Origin: Glaciimonas sp. CA11.2 | GTDB lineage: Bacteria > Pseudomonadota > Gammaproteobacteria > Burkholderiales > Burkholderiaceae_D | Direction: 5' to 3' | DNA length: 64,000 bases | NCBI RefSeq assembly: GCF_034314045.1 | Contig: NZ_JAVIWL010000001.1 | Span: 2,728,001-2,792,000, forward strand | Part shown: positions 47,150 to 55,842 of the stretch, piece after piece | Layout: each line of letters starts with the position of its first letter | Position numbering within the stretch: the first letter of the stretch is position 1 | Notes under the pieces: model-generated | Told to the model about the DNA's origin: nothing | The model's database searches: none | The model's input: only the letters and a program-made list of their open reading frames with translations | Made by a program: the position numbers and the translations under genes

Positions 47150-48094
47150 ATGCCCGATATTATGAAACCCAATCTGCTTATTCTCAGTGCTTTTTCCGAT
47201 GAACATCTGGAACAGATTAAACAGGGTTACGAGGTTTTATACGCGCCGAACCTGAAGCAGCGCGCCGAAGCGATTACTACCAACGGAATACACTTTCAAG
47301 CTGTGCTGACAATCGGCAGCATAGGATTAACAGCGGATGAAATCGCCGCGATGCCAAAGTTGGAACTGATCTGCGCATTGGGTGCCGGATACGAAGAAAT
47401 TGACATCGCGGCCGCTCGTGCGCGCGGGATCATCGTCTCGAATGGTGCTGGTACAAACGACGCGTGCGTTGCCGATCATGCAATGGGATTGTTGCTGGCG
47501 GCGGTGCGTGGGATTCCGCAACTGGGCGTGGCGTTACATCAAGGCATTTGGCGGACTGCACTACCATTGCCAGCAAGCGTATCGTTCAAGCGGCTTGGAA
47601 TTCTGGGGCTTGGCACTATCGGGAAACAAATTGCCCGGCGTGCACTCGGATTTGACATGGAAATCGGTTATCACAGTCGCTCGGTTCGCAATGATGTGCC
47701 GTTTACCTATTTTGATTCGTTACTAGGCCTGGCCCAATGGGCTGATTTTTTGGTGGTGGCGACACCTGGAGGTAAAGCAACGCGTCACCTGGTGAATGGT
47801 CCCGTCCTTGATGCGCTTGGGCCAACTGGCGTATTGGTCAATATCGCGCGCGGAAGTGTGGTCGATACAGAGGCATTATCGCAAGCATTGCGGCAGCACC
47901 GCATCGCCGCAGCCGGTTTAGATGTGTACGAGAGCGAACCATTGCCGCCGCAACAGTTGATGCACTTGCCGAACGTGGTGTTGACGCCGCACGTCGCTGG
48001 TTGGTCGCCGGAATCGGTGGATGCGACGGTAAACTTATTTCTGGAGAATGCTAATCGGCATTTTTCCGGTCAGGCAGTATTGACGCCGGTCTAA
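47150..48094 (+). CDS. D-isomer-specific 2-hydroxyacid dehydrogenase
   Basis: A 314-residue NAD(P)-dependent oxidoreductase of the glyoxylate/hydroxypyruvate reductase group, interconverting 2-oxo acids and D-2-hydroxy acids. The NAD-binding motif is LGILGLGTIGKQIARRALGF; a catalytic Arg lies in NIARGSVVDTEAL, Glu in DVYESEPLPP, and His in LTPHVAGWSPES, completing the Arg-Glu-His triad. GAGTNDACVADHAMGLLLA is the conserved loop. ATG at 47150 fits; ATG at 47162 (MKPNLL) is an alternative. It is a single gene after the metal transporter. Confidence 0.92.
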   Translation: MPDIMKPNLLILSAFSDEHLEQIKQGYEVLYAPNLKQRAEAITTNGIHFQAVLTIGSIGLTADEIAAMPKLELICALGAGYEEIDIAAARARGIIVSNGAGTNDACVADHAMGLLLAAVRGIPQLGVALHQGIWRTALPLPASVSFKRLGILGLGTIGKQIARRALGFDMEIGYHSRSVRNDVPFTYFDSLLGLAQWADFLVVATPGGKATRHLVNGPVLDALGPTGVLVNIARGSVVDTEALSQALRQHRIAAAGLDVYESEPLPPQQLMHLPNVVLTPHVAGWSPESVDATVNLFLENANRHFSGQAVLTPV

Positions 48095-48142
48095 GAATCT
48101 ATCCTGATACATCGATTGCGCTTGTGTATGATGAATTGTCGA

Positions 48143-48220
48143 GTTGGGTGTTGATCAATCCTCTGCTGCGACTTCTATGAAGTGGAAGTAATTTTAATTA
48201 ACTTGTGATCGACACCGAAC
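48143..48220. other. Structured convergent intergenic region
   Basis: GTTGGGTGTTGATCA (48143-48157) pairs with TGATCGACACCGAAC (48206-48220) at 13 of 15 positions, and the loop holds ACTTC-TAT-GAAGT (48171-48183). It lies between the convergent 2-hydroxyacid dehydrogenase and NlpC/P60 genes and may act as a terminator on both strands, though no U tract is evident. Confidence 0.4.
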
Positions 48221-48259
48221 CAAACCGGCTCATCAAAGCGTTTCACTACTTCGTCCCAC

Positions 48260-48769
48260 TTAATCAAAATACCGCCGCACCGACTCAAAACGTTGCGCAT
48301 AATATTTGGTCTCGAGACGATCTATTCTGACTTTGCCGTTGGTTGATGGCGCGTTAATAAAACGGCCATCGCCGATATAAATACCAACGTGCGAAAACGG
48401 CCGATTCATCGTATTAAAAAATACCAGATCACCCGGTCGCAATTCACTTTTTGGTACTTCTCTGCCTTGTCGGGCGATGGTTGCTGCGCTGCCGGTCACA
48501 TTGAGGCCGGCAGCCTGTTTGAAGACATAACTGACCATGCCACTGCAATCGAGTCCGGCTTCAGGATTTTTACCGCCGAAGCGGTAATCCGTATCAATCA
48601 GCCCGAGCGAATAAATGACGATTTCGTTGCCCAAATCACTCGGTGCAACATGCGAGTTCATATAGGCGCTGCCAGACTGCGGATTTTTGCGAATGTTGTC
48701 GCCGCCGCTTCCACACGCTGCTAAAAGCAAAGCGCAACAACATATACAAAAAGTTTTTACTATCGTCAT
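48260..48769 (-). CDS. NlpC/P60 family lipoprotein (cell-wall endopeptidase)
   Basis: A predicted lipoprotein of 169 residues with an NlpC/P60 cysteine peptidase domain that should cleave peptidoglycan cross-link peptides. The signal MTIVKTFCICCCALLLAACG contains the lipobox LLAAC. The catalytic Cys is in GLDCSGMVSYVFKQ and the His in FSHVGIYIGDGRFINAPS; the LRPGDLVFF motif is between them. ATG at 48769 gives the best signal peptide; in-frame GTG (48802) and ATG (48793) starts would lengthen its N-terminus. It converges with the hydroxyacid dehydrogenase gene. Confidence 0.9.
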   Translation of the reverse strand: MTIVKTFCICCCALLLAACGSGGDNIRKNPQSGSAYMNSHVAPSDLGNEIVIYSLGLIDTDYRFGGKNPEAGLDCSGMVSYVFKQAAGLNVTGSAATIARQGREVPKSELRPGDLVFFNTMNRPFSHVGIYIGDGRFINAPSTNGKVRIDRLETKYYAQRFESVRRYFD

Positions 48770-48824
48770 AGGACGCCCGAAGACAAAGGTCATGGCACTC
48801 ACTCAGCTGAATGCAAACCGCATT

Positions 48825-50051
48825 CTAAGCAATATTCAATGCGGCGGTTTTATTTTTAATTTGATCCAGTACATCCGACAACATTGAGATCATTTGATCG
48901 ATTTCTGCAATCGTGACATTAAGCGCCGGCATAAAACGCAGCAGGTCAGGGCGCGGTGAGTTTAACAACAAGCCGACCGGACCCATATCGCGTGCGATGT
49001 CGACGATTTGCGGGCCGATATCTTTGCCTAATTTAAGTGCGCGCAGCAACCCTTCACCACGCTCACCGTTCATGCCATATTTCTCAGATAGTTTGAGTAG
49101 TTCGGCGCTGAGATAGGCGCTTTTATCGTTAACCGATTGCATAAAGCCGGGCGCCAGCAAAGTCTTCAGAACCGCAGTGCCAACCGCGGTCATTAACGGA
49201 TTGCCGTTATAAGTGCCGCCTTGATCGCCAGGTTCAAAGCACGCGACATCTTCACGCGCCAACAAGGCAGCTAATGGCACACCACCGCCAATACCTTTGC
49301 CGAGCGTCATAATATCGGGCTGAATATCCGAAAGTTGGTAAGCAAACAATTGGCCGGTACGGCCCATACCAGTTTGTACCTCGTCGACGATGAGCAGTAA
49401 ATCGTGTTTCTCGGTCAGGGCGCGTAGGCCCTGCATGAATTCTCGCGTTGCAGGTAGGACGCCGCCTTCGCCTTGCACTGGTTCCAGCATGACTGCCACG
49501 GTGCGGTCGTTGATCAGGCGCTCGACGCTTGCCAGATCGTTGAGGTCGGCTTTTGGAAATCCGGAGACTTGTGGCGCAAAGATCGTGTCCCAACCTGGTT
49601 TGCCGCTGGCTGACATGGTTGCCAGAGTTCGACCATGAAAACTGTGGTCAAACGTGATGATTTCAAAGCGATTCTGGCCTGCTTTGTTAGGATTCTTTTT
49701 TCCCCATTTACGGGCTAGTTTTATGGCGCCTTCGTTCGCTTCCGCTCCGCTATTGGCAAAAAATACGCGATCAAAGCAGGAATTCGCGGTCAGTAACGAC
49801 GCTAATTCAATCGATGGAGCGTTGTAAAAAGCGGGTGAAGGATTGAGGATTTTTTTCGATTGCACCACCAATGCATCTTGTATGCATTGTGGTGAATGGC
49901 CTAGCGCGTTGACTGCCCAACCTTGCAGGTAATCCAGATAGCGCTTGCCATTGTGATCTGTCATCCACATCCCGCGGCCTTCGGTGAAGACCAGCGGTGG
50001 GCGGTTGGTGATATACATCAAATCGTTGACGGCAAACTGGTTGAATTCCAT
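48825..50051 (-). CDS. argD: Acetylornithine transaminase (ArgD type)
   Basis: A 408-residue class III PLP-dependent aminotransferase, probably converting N-acetylglutamate semialdehyde and glutamate to N-acetylornithine in arginine synthesis. The substrate/cofactor segments [48 protein letters not shown] and the PLP-binding Lys in [16 protein letters not shown] are present. The C-terminal part is slightly divergent from ArgD, so ornithine or 4-aminobutyrate activity is not ruled out. No other arginine genes are nearby. Confidence 0.9.
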   Translation of the reverse strand: MEFNQFAVNDLMYITNRPPLVFTEGRGMWMTDHNGKRYLDYLQGWAVNALGHSPQCIQDALVVQSKKILNPSPAFYNAPSIELASLLTANSCFDRVFFANSGAEANEGAIKLARKWGKKNPNKAGQNRFEIITFDHSFHGRTLATMSASGKPGWDTIFAPQVSGFPKADLNDLASVERLINDRTVAVMLEPVQGEGGVLPATREFMQGLRALTEKHDLLLIVDEVQTGMGRTGQLFAYQLSDIQPDIMTLGKGIGGGVPLAALLAREDVACFEPGDQGGTYNGNPLMTAVGTAVLKTLLAPGFMQSVNDKSAYLSAELLKLSEKYGMNGERGEGLLRALKLGKDIGPQIVDIARDMGPVGLLLNSPRPDLLRFMPALNVTIAEIDQMISMLSDVLDQIKNKTAALNIA

Positions 50052-50192
50052 GGTCGGGCTCCGGATAAAGGCGCTGAAGAGGCGCTAAAAAATTGTCAGT
50101 AAAGCAAATAAAACGAGGGTAAAAGTACGGGCCATCCATTGTAAACTTTTGTTGCGCGTTACGAGAGAACCGCGCCTCAAAACAAAATGGCC

Positions 50193-50220
50193 AAAAAAAA
50201 ACCACAGGCATGGCCTGTGG
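50193..50220 (-). terminator. Rho-independent terminator, minus strand
   Basis: CCACAGGC (50202-50209) and GCCTGTGG (50213-50220) form a perfect 8-bp stem with an ATG loop. On the minus strand it is followed by a run of T (complement of the A run at 50193-50201). It lies 280 bases after the ferredoxin reductase stop and ahead of the argD-type gene. The remaining gap (50052-50497) has no supported gene. Confidence 0.75.
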
Positions 50221-50497
50221 CTTCGTGATCAAAAAACGCTCACGCGCACGGCATACCGGGCTGGGGTATTGGCGTATGACGTCGGAGAAGTGTAGTGATC
50301 ATATTCATGTCGCTAATATTAGGGCCTTTTACGGCATGCGTCAAAAAGTTTTTCATGAGAACTTACAAGAACTTGCCGCAACGCCGTAATGTCTTTAAAC
50401 CTGCCATCGGCATATTCTCGCAATATTTCACATTGGAACAACTTTTCGTCAACGCTTTTTATGTTGCTTAGTTGGTTTTGCCTTGACGCAAAAACAT

Positions 50498-51526
50498 TCA
50501 CTCTCCGGAAAGATCGGCTTCTGACGTAAACGAATCGGCATAAAACTCTTCCGCCGGTAATTTGCAAGTCCCGATAAAGTCACGTTGCGCCGATTCTACG
50601 ACAATCGGTGCTCCGCAGGCATAGACTTGATAGTTGGATAAATCCACAAAATCCGTCATCACAGCCTGATGCACAAAGCCGCTACGACCCGTCCATTGAT
50701 CTTCCTGATGCGCGTTTGATATGACGGGAACATAGGTGAAATGTGGAATGGTGCGCGCCCATTCTTCGCATAAGGCGTGCATGTAGATATCTTGTGGGCG
50801 GCGACCGCCCCAATATAAGGTCATCGGGCGACTCGATTCGTTATGAATCAGTTGCTCGATAATGGCTTTGATGGGTGCGAAACCGGTGCCGGACGCCAGA
50901 AATACCATCGGTTTTTCTGAATCCTCGCGTAAAAAGAAGGTCCCTAGCGGCCCCTCAAAACGTAAAATATCGCGTTCCTTCATGGTCGAAAACACCTGAT
51001 CGGTAAATAATCCGCCTGGCATATGGCGAATGTGCACCGAAATTTGCCCCTCTTTATACGGCGCGTTTGCCATACTATAACTACGCCGTTTGCCGTCGCG
51101 CAGCATGAATTCGATATACTGACCTGCTAAATATTGCAGCCGTTCGTTTGCTGGCAATTGGAGTGAGATGATAACGACGTCGTCGGCAACTTTTTCAATG
51201 GTGGAGATGCGGGATGGCATTTTGCGTACCGGAAATTCGCCAACGCCAGCGACTTCGCGGGCTTCGATGGTGATATCGGAATGCGGTGTGGCGCAGCAAA
51301 ACAGGGAAAGTCCCAGCGCTTCTTCGCTTACTGGTAGCGCTTTTTCCTGGTGCGCGCCGTGCGTGACGTTGCCCACCATCAACTTGCCTTTGCAGGAACT
51401 ACATGCGCCATTTTTGCAACCGTAAGGCAAACCAACACCAGCGCGGATTGCTGCGCTTAAGATGGTCTCGCCTTCGTCACACGTGAATTGCCGACCGCTC
51501 GGCTGAACAGTTACCTGAAAACTCAT
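50498..51526 (-). CDS. 2Fe-2S ferredoxin/flavin reductase (CDP-6-deoxyglucoseen reductase-like)
   Basis: A 342-residue soluble electron-transfer enzyme of the kind annotated CDP-6-deoxy-delta-3,4-glucoseen reductase in betaproteobacteria. The N-terminal plant-type ferredoxin domain has the four iron-binding Cys in YGCKNGACSSCKGK and LFCCATP. The FAD domain has RRSYSMANAP, and the NAD domain has LASGTGFAPIKAI and VYACGAPIVVESAQRDF. Such reductases feed electrons from NAD(P)H to oxygenases or dehydratases. No CDP-sugar pathway genes are nearby, so the sugar substrate in its name is not supported by context. Its start is only 12 bases from a divergent gene. Confidence 0.88.
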   Translation of the reverse strand: MSFQVTVQPSGRQFTCDEGETILSAAIRAGVGLPYGCKNGACSSCKGKLMVGNVTHGAHQEKALPVSEEALGLSLFCCATPHSDITIEAREVAGVGEFPVRKMPSRISTIEKVADDVVIISLQLPANERLQYLAGQYIEFMLRDGKRRSYSMANAPYKEGQISVHIRHMPGGLFTDQVFSTMKERDILRFEGPLGTFFLREDSEKPMVFLASGTGFAPIKAIIEQLIHNESSRPMTLYWGGRRPQDIYMHALCEEWARTIPHFTYVPVISNAHQEDQWTGRSGFVHQAVMTDFVDLSNYQVYACGAPIVVESAQRDFIGTCKLPAEEFYADSFTSEADLSGE

Positions 51527-51538
51527 ACAATCCTGACT

Positions 51539-52483
51539 ATGAAAAAAATATTACAAAATTCGGTTACTAACAGCACGTTACTCTCCAAATTGGGTAAGCC
51601 GCGCCTGATGATCTTGGGGTGTGGCGATGTTGGTATGCGATTGTTACCATTATTGCAACAACGGTTCAGGGTGTTTGCTGTCACCAGCCAAGTCGCCCGG
51701 TTTGCTGAATTACGCGATGCGGGAGCGCATCCGGTACTTGCAGACCTGGATCATCCTCACACGCTAGGGCGGTTAAGCCAATTGGCGCAAATCGTTGTAC
51801 ATTTGGCACCGCCACAATCGCATGGAAGCAAGGATCAGCGAACCCGTAATCTGGCCGCTATTTTACCCGAGCGCACGACGCTTGTTTATATTAGTACGAG
51901 CGGCGTATATGGCGATTGCGATGGGCGATCCATCGATGAGACGCGCACCGTCAATCCGCATAATGCGCGCGCCCAGCGCCGCGTTGACGCTGAGAATGTA
52001 TTGCGTGCGTGGGCAAAGCGTCGCTCCGGCCGCCTGTCGATTCTGCGTGTGCCGGGGATTTACGCAGCCAATCGGTTGCCAATTGAACGTTTAAAAAAGG
52101 GCACGCCTGCGCTACGGGCAGAAGAGGACGTGTACACCAACCACATTCATGCAGACGATTTGGCACAGATTATTTTTTCGGCAATTTATAAGGCTGCGCC
52201 GTCGCGGGTGTATCACGCAGTCGATGATTCAGAGCTAAAGATGGCGGATTATTTCGATGCAGTCGCCGCTGCTTTCGACTTGCCGACCGCACCGCGCTTG
52301 CCACGCGAAGAACTTACGCAGCAGGTATCGCCGATGCTGTTGTCATTTATGTCGGAATCACGCCGTTTGCAAAATACCCGGATCAAAGCCGAGTTAGGCG
52401 TCCGCTTGCGGTATCCGGATATTCATTCAGCGCTGAACCAGATGGGCGCAGATGCCCGCCGTGCGTTGACCGACCAAATTTGA
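51539..52483 (+). CDS. NAD-dependent epimerase/dehydratase family protein
   Basis: A 314-residue extended short-chain dehydrogenase, similar to YeeZ-type proteins. The Rossmann fold starts at RLMILGCGDVGMRLLPLLQQ; a conserved middle strand has LVYISTSGVYGDCDGRSIDETR, where Tyr (in VYGDC) and a distant basic residue serve the catalytic site, and LSILRVPGIYAANRLPIERL follows. The ATG at 51539 (MKKILQNSV) fits; an upstream in-frame start at 51488 lies inside the divergent ferredoxin reductase gene. The physiological substrate is not known. Confidence 0.87.
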   Translation: MKKILQNSVTNSTLLSKLGKPRLMILGCGDVGMRLLPLLQQRFRVFAVTSQVARFAELRDAGAHPVLADLDHPHTLGRLSQLAQIVVHLAPPQSHGSKDQRTRNLAAILPERTTLVYISTSGVYGDCDGRSIDETRTVNPHNARAQRRVDAENVLRAWAKRRSGRLSILRVPGIYAANRLPIERLKKGTPALRAEEDVYTNHIHADDLAQIIFSAIYKAAPSRVYHAVDDSELKMADYFDAVAAAFDLPTAPRLPREELTQQVSPMLLSFMSESRRLQNTRIKAELGVRLRYPDIHSALNQMGADARRALTDQI

Positions 52484-52623
52484 CTAACGCAATTAGATCA
52501 GGTGGTGAGTTGTTAAAAATTAAACTTTATTAAATTTACAACAAATTTCAGCTTTCGCATAAGCATACAATCTAAAAGTTCTTGTAGCCTTATAGCAACG
52601 CCGATAAAGTCCGGTGAAAGCAG

Positions 52624-52637
52624 CAATGTGCACATTG
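52624..52637. promoter_or_regulatory. 14-bp palindrome upstream of a NitT/TauT-type ABC operon
   Basis: CAATGTGCACATTG is a perfect 14-base palindrome. It is about 140 bases before the ATPase ATG, in a promoter-sized gap (52484-52775). It could bind a dimeric regulator such as a LysR or GntR protein; no such gene is adjacent. Confidence 0.4.
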
Positions 52638-52775
52638 TGCTTATTCTGACCGTTAAAGGTTATTCCGTTAAGCAACGATGCAATAATGCGTTTGCGCTAT
52701 TTTGCAAGACCATTGCCACGTTTTTTGCTGCCATCTCTGGCCATTATTATTTACGAGAACAACTGCACATTTCTG

Positions 52776-53549
52776 ATGAAGTTATCTTTTAATCATATTC
52801 ATAAACAATATTCCGGCTTGCCAGTCGTCGACGACTTCAATTGCGACATCGAAGACGGCGAGTTGGTAGCGTTGGTCGGACCATCCGGCTGCGGAAAATC
52901 GACCTTATTGCATCTCGCAGCGGGTTTGGCCGAGGCCAGCAGCGGTAGCGTTCTTGCTGATGGTAAACAAATAACCCGGCCACATCCTGAGCGAATGTTG
53001 ATGTTTCAGGAAAACGCGTTGTATCCGTGGCTAACATTAGAGGCAAACGTCGCCCTGGCACTGGAATTGCAGAAAATCGCTAAAGCGGAAGCACGCACCC
53101 AAGCCCGCGCTTGGCTCGCTAAAGTTAATTTGGAAGGTTTCGAAACTTACTATCCGCATCAGGTTTCCGGCGGAATGCGCCAGCGTGCCGCGTTGGCAAG
53201 GGCCTTTATCACCAAACCGCAGGCGTTATTATTGGATGAGCCCTTTGGTGCTCTCGATGCGTTGACCCGTATGACGTTGCAAGATGCGCTGCGCCAGTTG
53301 ATTCGTGCCGATCATCCGACCGTGTTATTAGTGACGCATGACGTGGATGAGGCACTATTTCTTGCGGACCGGATTTTGGTATTTAGCCCGCGTCCGGCTA
53401 AAGTATTGCGCGAATTCAACCTGACCTATCACGAAAAAACCCACGATTTGTCTGAGTTTTCGACAATACGGCGAGAAATATTATGTCTGCTCGGCATTCA
53501 CGCCGATCAGGATGAACTGTCTAAAACCCTGGAAGGAGTTGGCGTATGA
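52776..53549 (+). CDS. NitT/TauT-type ABC transporter ATP-binding protein
   Basis: A 257-residue ATPase of the nitrate/sulfonate/taurine import family (SsuB/TauB/NrtD). Walker A GPSGCGKST, the Q-loop MFQENALYPWL, signature VSGGMRQRAALARA, Walker B LLLDEPFGALD and the switch THDVDEALFLADRI are all present. ATG at 52776 (MKLSFNHIHKQYSG) fits the family, while an upstream in-frame ATG at 52686 adds 30 poor residues. The stop overlaps the start of the binding-protein gene. The transported compound is not defined. Confidence 0.9.
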   Translation: MKLSFNHIHKQYSGLPVVDDFNCDIEDGELVALVGPSGCGKSTLLHLAAGLAEASSGSVLADGKQITRPHPERMLMFQENALYPWLTLEANVALALELQKIAKAEARTQARAWLAKVNLEGFETYYPHQVSGGMRQRAALARAFITKPQALLLDEPFGALDALTRMTLQDALRQLIRADHPTVLLVTHDVDEALFLADRILVFSPRPAKVLREFNLTYHEKTHDLSEFSTIRREILCLLGIHADQDELSKTLEGVGV

Positions 53550-54604
53550 AGATCGACAAGCGTGTACTTAAAAGTACGAACACCAGCATGAATATCAATA
53601 TCAAACTGAAAAAATTTCTGCTGATTCCAACAATGCTCCTACTCGCTCTGGCATTCACCAGCCAGGCGTCAGCAGCGGAAAAATTCAAAATCGGCTATCT
53701 GCGCGTAATGGATGATGCGCAAGCGATTGCCGCATTCGAAGGCGGACTGTATAAAAAATATGGTCTGGATGTAGAACTGGTTGAATTTAAATCGGGCACC
53801 GACTTGATCAAGGCCATCCTTGGCGGTCAAATGGACACCGGGGTTTTAGGCTTTACGAACGCGGTAGCGTGGGCGTCCAAAGGTGCCGACCTGAAAGTCG
53901 TCGCCGGTGCGCAGCATGGCTATCATGCTCTGGTGGTGCGCAATGATAGCGGCATCAAGGACGTTGCTGGTCTCAAAGGGAAGACACTAGCATCGCAAGC
54001 GGAAGGCAGCACCGCCGACACAGTACTTAAAGGCGTCACCCTGAAAGCCGCCGGTCTCAAAGCGGACGATATCAATATCGTCGGCGTTAGCCCGCAAGTA
54101 GCGGTGCAATCGCTGGTCGGCAAGCGCGTAGATGCTGCGTTTCTGTTCGAACCGCAAGCCAGCATTGCCAAACTAGTCGCGCCAGTAACCCAGATTTATG
54201 AAGTCGGCGCGGTCTGGCCATTCCCGTGCATGGTCGTCATCACATCCGGCGAAACGTTGACCAAACGTCGCGATGCAGTGTGGAAATCGCTTGATGCACA
54301 ACGCGAAGCCATTCAATTGCTAACGAAAGATCCAGCGGCGGCATCGAAGCTGATCTCGCCTTACTTTATTGCAGAACCCACTTTAAAAACGCTGAAGCAT
54401 GGGGATTTGCCACGTGATGTCGTGATCACCGATGCGATTAAAACGCAGACATTTAATGCGGCCTTAATGCCGAAAGAATTGGCGCGGATGCAAGAGTTAG
54501 CGAATATTCTGCAAGATCAAGGCTCACTAAAAACCAAAGATGGAAAGCCTTTTAACGTCAACACCATAGTTGACCTAGACTGGCAAACTGCACGCAAGCT
54601 TTAG
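53546..54604 (+). CDS. NitT/TauT-type ABC transporter substrate-binding protein
   Basis: A 352-residue periplasmic protein of the SsuA/THI5-like family. The ATG at 53546 overlaps the ATPase stop and is preceded by GGAAGGAG; the signal peptide has a long N-region and ends TSQASAAEK. The mature protein starts FKIGYLRVMDDAQAIAAFEGGLYKKYGLDVELVEF, the usual SBP_bac layout for nitrate, sulfonate, taurine or thiamine precursors. DIINIVGVSPQVAVQSLVGKRVDAAFLFEP is the typical hinge region. An inner ATG (53588) gives a more normal signal. Ligand unknown. Confidence 0.88.
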   Translation: MKIDKRVLKSTNTSMNINIKLKKFLLIPTMLLLALAFTSQASAAEKFKIGYLRVMDDAQAIAAFEGGLYKKYGLDVELVEFKSGTDLIKAILGGQMDTGVLGFTNAVAWASKGADLKVVAGAQHGYHALVVRNDSGIKDVAGLKGKTLASQAEGSTADTVLKGVTLKAAGLKADDINIVGVSPQVAVQSLVGKRVDAAFLFEPQASIAKLVAPVTQIYEVGAVWPFPCMVVITSGETLTKRRDAVWKSLDAQREAIQLLTKDPAAASKLISPYFIAEPTLKTLKHGDLPRDVVITDAIKTQTFNAALMPKELARMQELANILQDQGSLKTKDGKPFNVNTIVDLDWQTARKL

Positions 54605-54613
54605 GTCTTGGTC

Positions 54614-54726
54614 GGACTTCCGAAAAACCGCCCCAGCGGCGTTGTGCTTTCCTTGCCGCCAACGTGGCCCGGTACTCGCGTGCTGTCTGCGTCGGCACGC
54701 CTTGCTGGGACGATTTTGCGAAAGTC
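54614..54726. repeat. Dispersed element with inverted ends, copy B
   Basis: GGACTTCCGAAAAACCG at the left end and TTTTGCGAAAGTCCT at the right end are imperfect inverted repeats. It shares CCAGCGGCG (54633-54641) and the 19-base TTGCTGGGACGATTTTGCG (54702-54720) with copy A at 41759-41886; the interiors differ. It begins 10 bases after the binding-protein stop and separates it from the permease gene. Confidence 0.8.
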
Positions 54727-54895
54727 CTGATTCGGTGGTTGGTTAAAGGTTGCCTGCGGCGTGGTTTTTCAGCCGTACCTTTGTGTGCTCTCTTCTTCGT
54801 CCGGATTGGTGAGTTCGTTGCTGGGAATATTTCTGATCCCGAAATAAGTAATTGGAATTTTTAGAGTTCTTTTTTTGCTTAAATTTAATCATTAT

Positions 54896-54922
54896 CAATG
54901 GCCGGCTCGCAGTCGGCCATTG
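54896..54922 (+). other. Hairpin before the ABC permease gene
   Basis: CAATGGCCG (54896-54904) and CGGCCATTG (54914-54922) are perfect 9-bp arms with a 9-base loop. No U tract follows. It lies 38 bases ahead of the permease ATG. Confidence 0.55.
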
Positions 54923-54959
54923 ACCTTTACAGTGTATTTTGAACGTATTTAAATAATGT

Positions 54960-55733
54960 ATGAGTGCTCAGATTCGTGTTGGTGGTGTTCGTAAAAAAAT
55001 GGCGATGGCGCTGGCTATTGTGGTGATTTTGTTTGGTTGGCAAGTCGCTGCGTGGTCGTTGCCGGATTTTTTGATGCCGGGGGTTATTCCGGTTTTTCAT
55101 CGGCTTTGGGAAGAAATTCAATCGCCTGATTTTCGTACCGCTTTGTGGGGAAGTCTGACGCGTCTTGGGTTTGGTTATGGGGCGGCGTTAGTTTTTGGTA
55201 TCGGCTTCGGGCTGGTCGGTGCGGTGCTATTTTTCTTTCGAGAAGTGTTGAAGTCGGCGATCATTATTTTGCAGTCGATTCCATCGATTGCATGGGTTCC
55301 TTTGTTTCTGATTTTGATGGGTTTTGGGAATTTGCCGATTATCGTTGTAGTCGCTATCGCTGCTTTTTTTCCTGCCGCGTTAAGTGTGATGAATGCGACC
55401 GAAAGTGTGCAGCAAGTACACGTCTCCGCCGCCCGCGTAATGGGTGCGAACCGTTGGGATATGCTGAAGCGGGTGTATCTTCCAGCAGTCATGCCGGAGC
55501 TGATTACCGGCGCGCAACTGGCTTTTGGTAATGCCTGGCGTGCGTTAATATCGGCTGAAATGTTGATTGGATTTGGTAAGGGATTGGGGCGCACGTTAGC
55601 GTACTCAGGTGAGACCGCTGACATGGTCGGTGTAATGACAAATATTCTGGTGATTGCAGTGTTAGCCGCGTTGATTGATCAATTCATTTTGGAAAAACTT
55701 AAACATCATTTGTTACGCTATCAATACGTGTAA
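54960..55733 (+). CDS. NitT/TauT-type ABC transporter permease
   Basis: A 257-residue inner-membrane protein with six predicted helices, the permease partner of the ATPase and binding protein just upstream. The BPD transporter domain holds the cytoplasmic coupling motif AARVMGANRWDMLKRVYLPAVMPELITG, with the EAA-type Ala-Gly pattern. ATG at 54960 has no clear ribosome-binding site; downstream ATGs in KKMAMALAIVV could also serve. A 355-base gap containing repeat copy B and a hairpin separates it from the binding-protein gene. Confidence 0.88.
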   Translation: MSAQIRVGGVRKKMAMALAIVVILFGWQVAAWSLPDFLMPGVIPVFHRLWEEIQSPDFRTALWGSLTRLGFGYGAALVFGIGFGLVGAVLFFFREVLKSAIIILQSIPSIAWVPLFLILMGFGNLPIIVVVAIAAFFPAALSVMNATESVQQVHVSAARVMGANRWDMLKRVYLPAVMPELITGAQLAFGNAWRALISAEMLIGFGKGLGRTLAYSGETADMVGVMTNILVIAVLAALIDQFILEKLKHHLLRYQYV

Positions 55734-55842
55734 TTAGTGCGCTATTATCAACAGACGTCATCAATATTAATCACTTATTTTGACCATGAAAATACGTTCG
55801 CCTTTGTGGTCTCATTTGCTGCGTAGATTGCATAGGGGGGCG

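Noticed and set aside
50319..50567. 82-residue minus-strand frame at the end of the ferredoxin reductase gene
   Set aside because: The only ATG lies inside the reductase gene; a GTG near 50500 has no properly spaced ribosome-binding site. The tail looks protein-like, but support is too thin.
52560..52700. Possible riboswitch upstream of the NitT/TauT-type ABC operon
   Set aside because: I compared it by eye with thiamine and cobalamin riboswitch cores and found no conserved boxes; only a short palindrome stands out.
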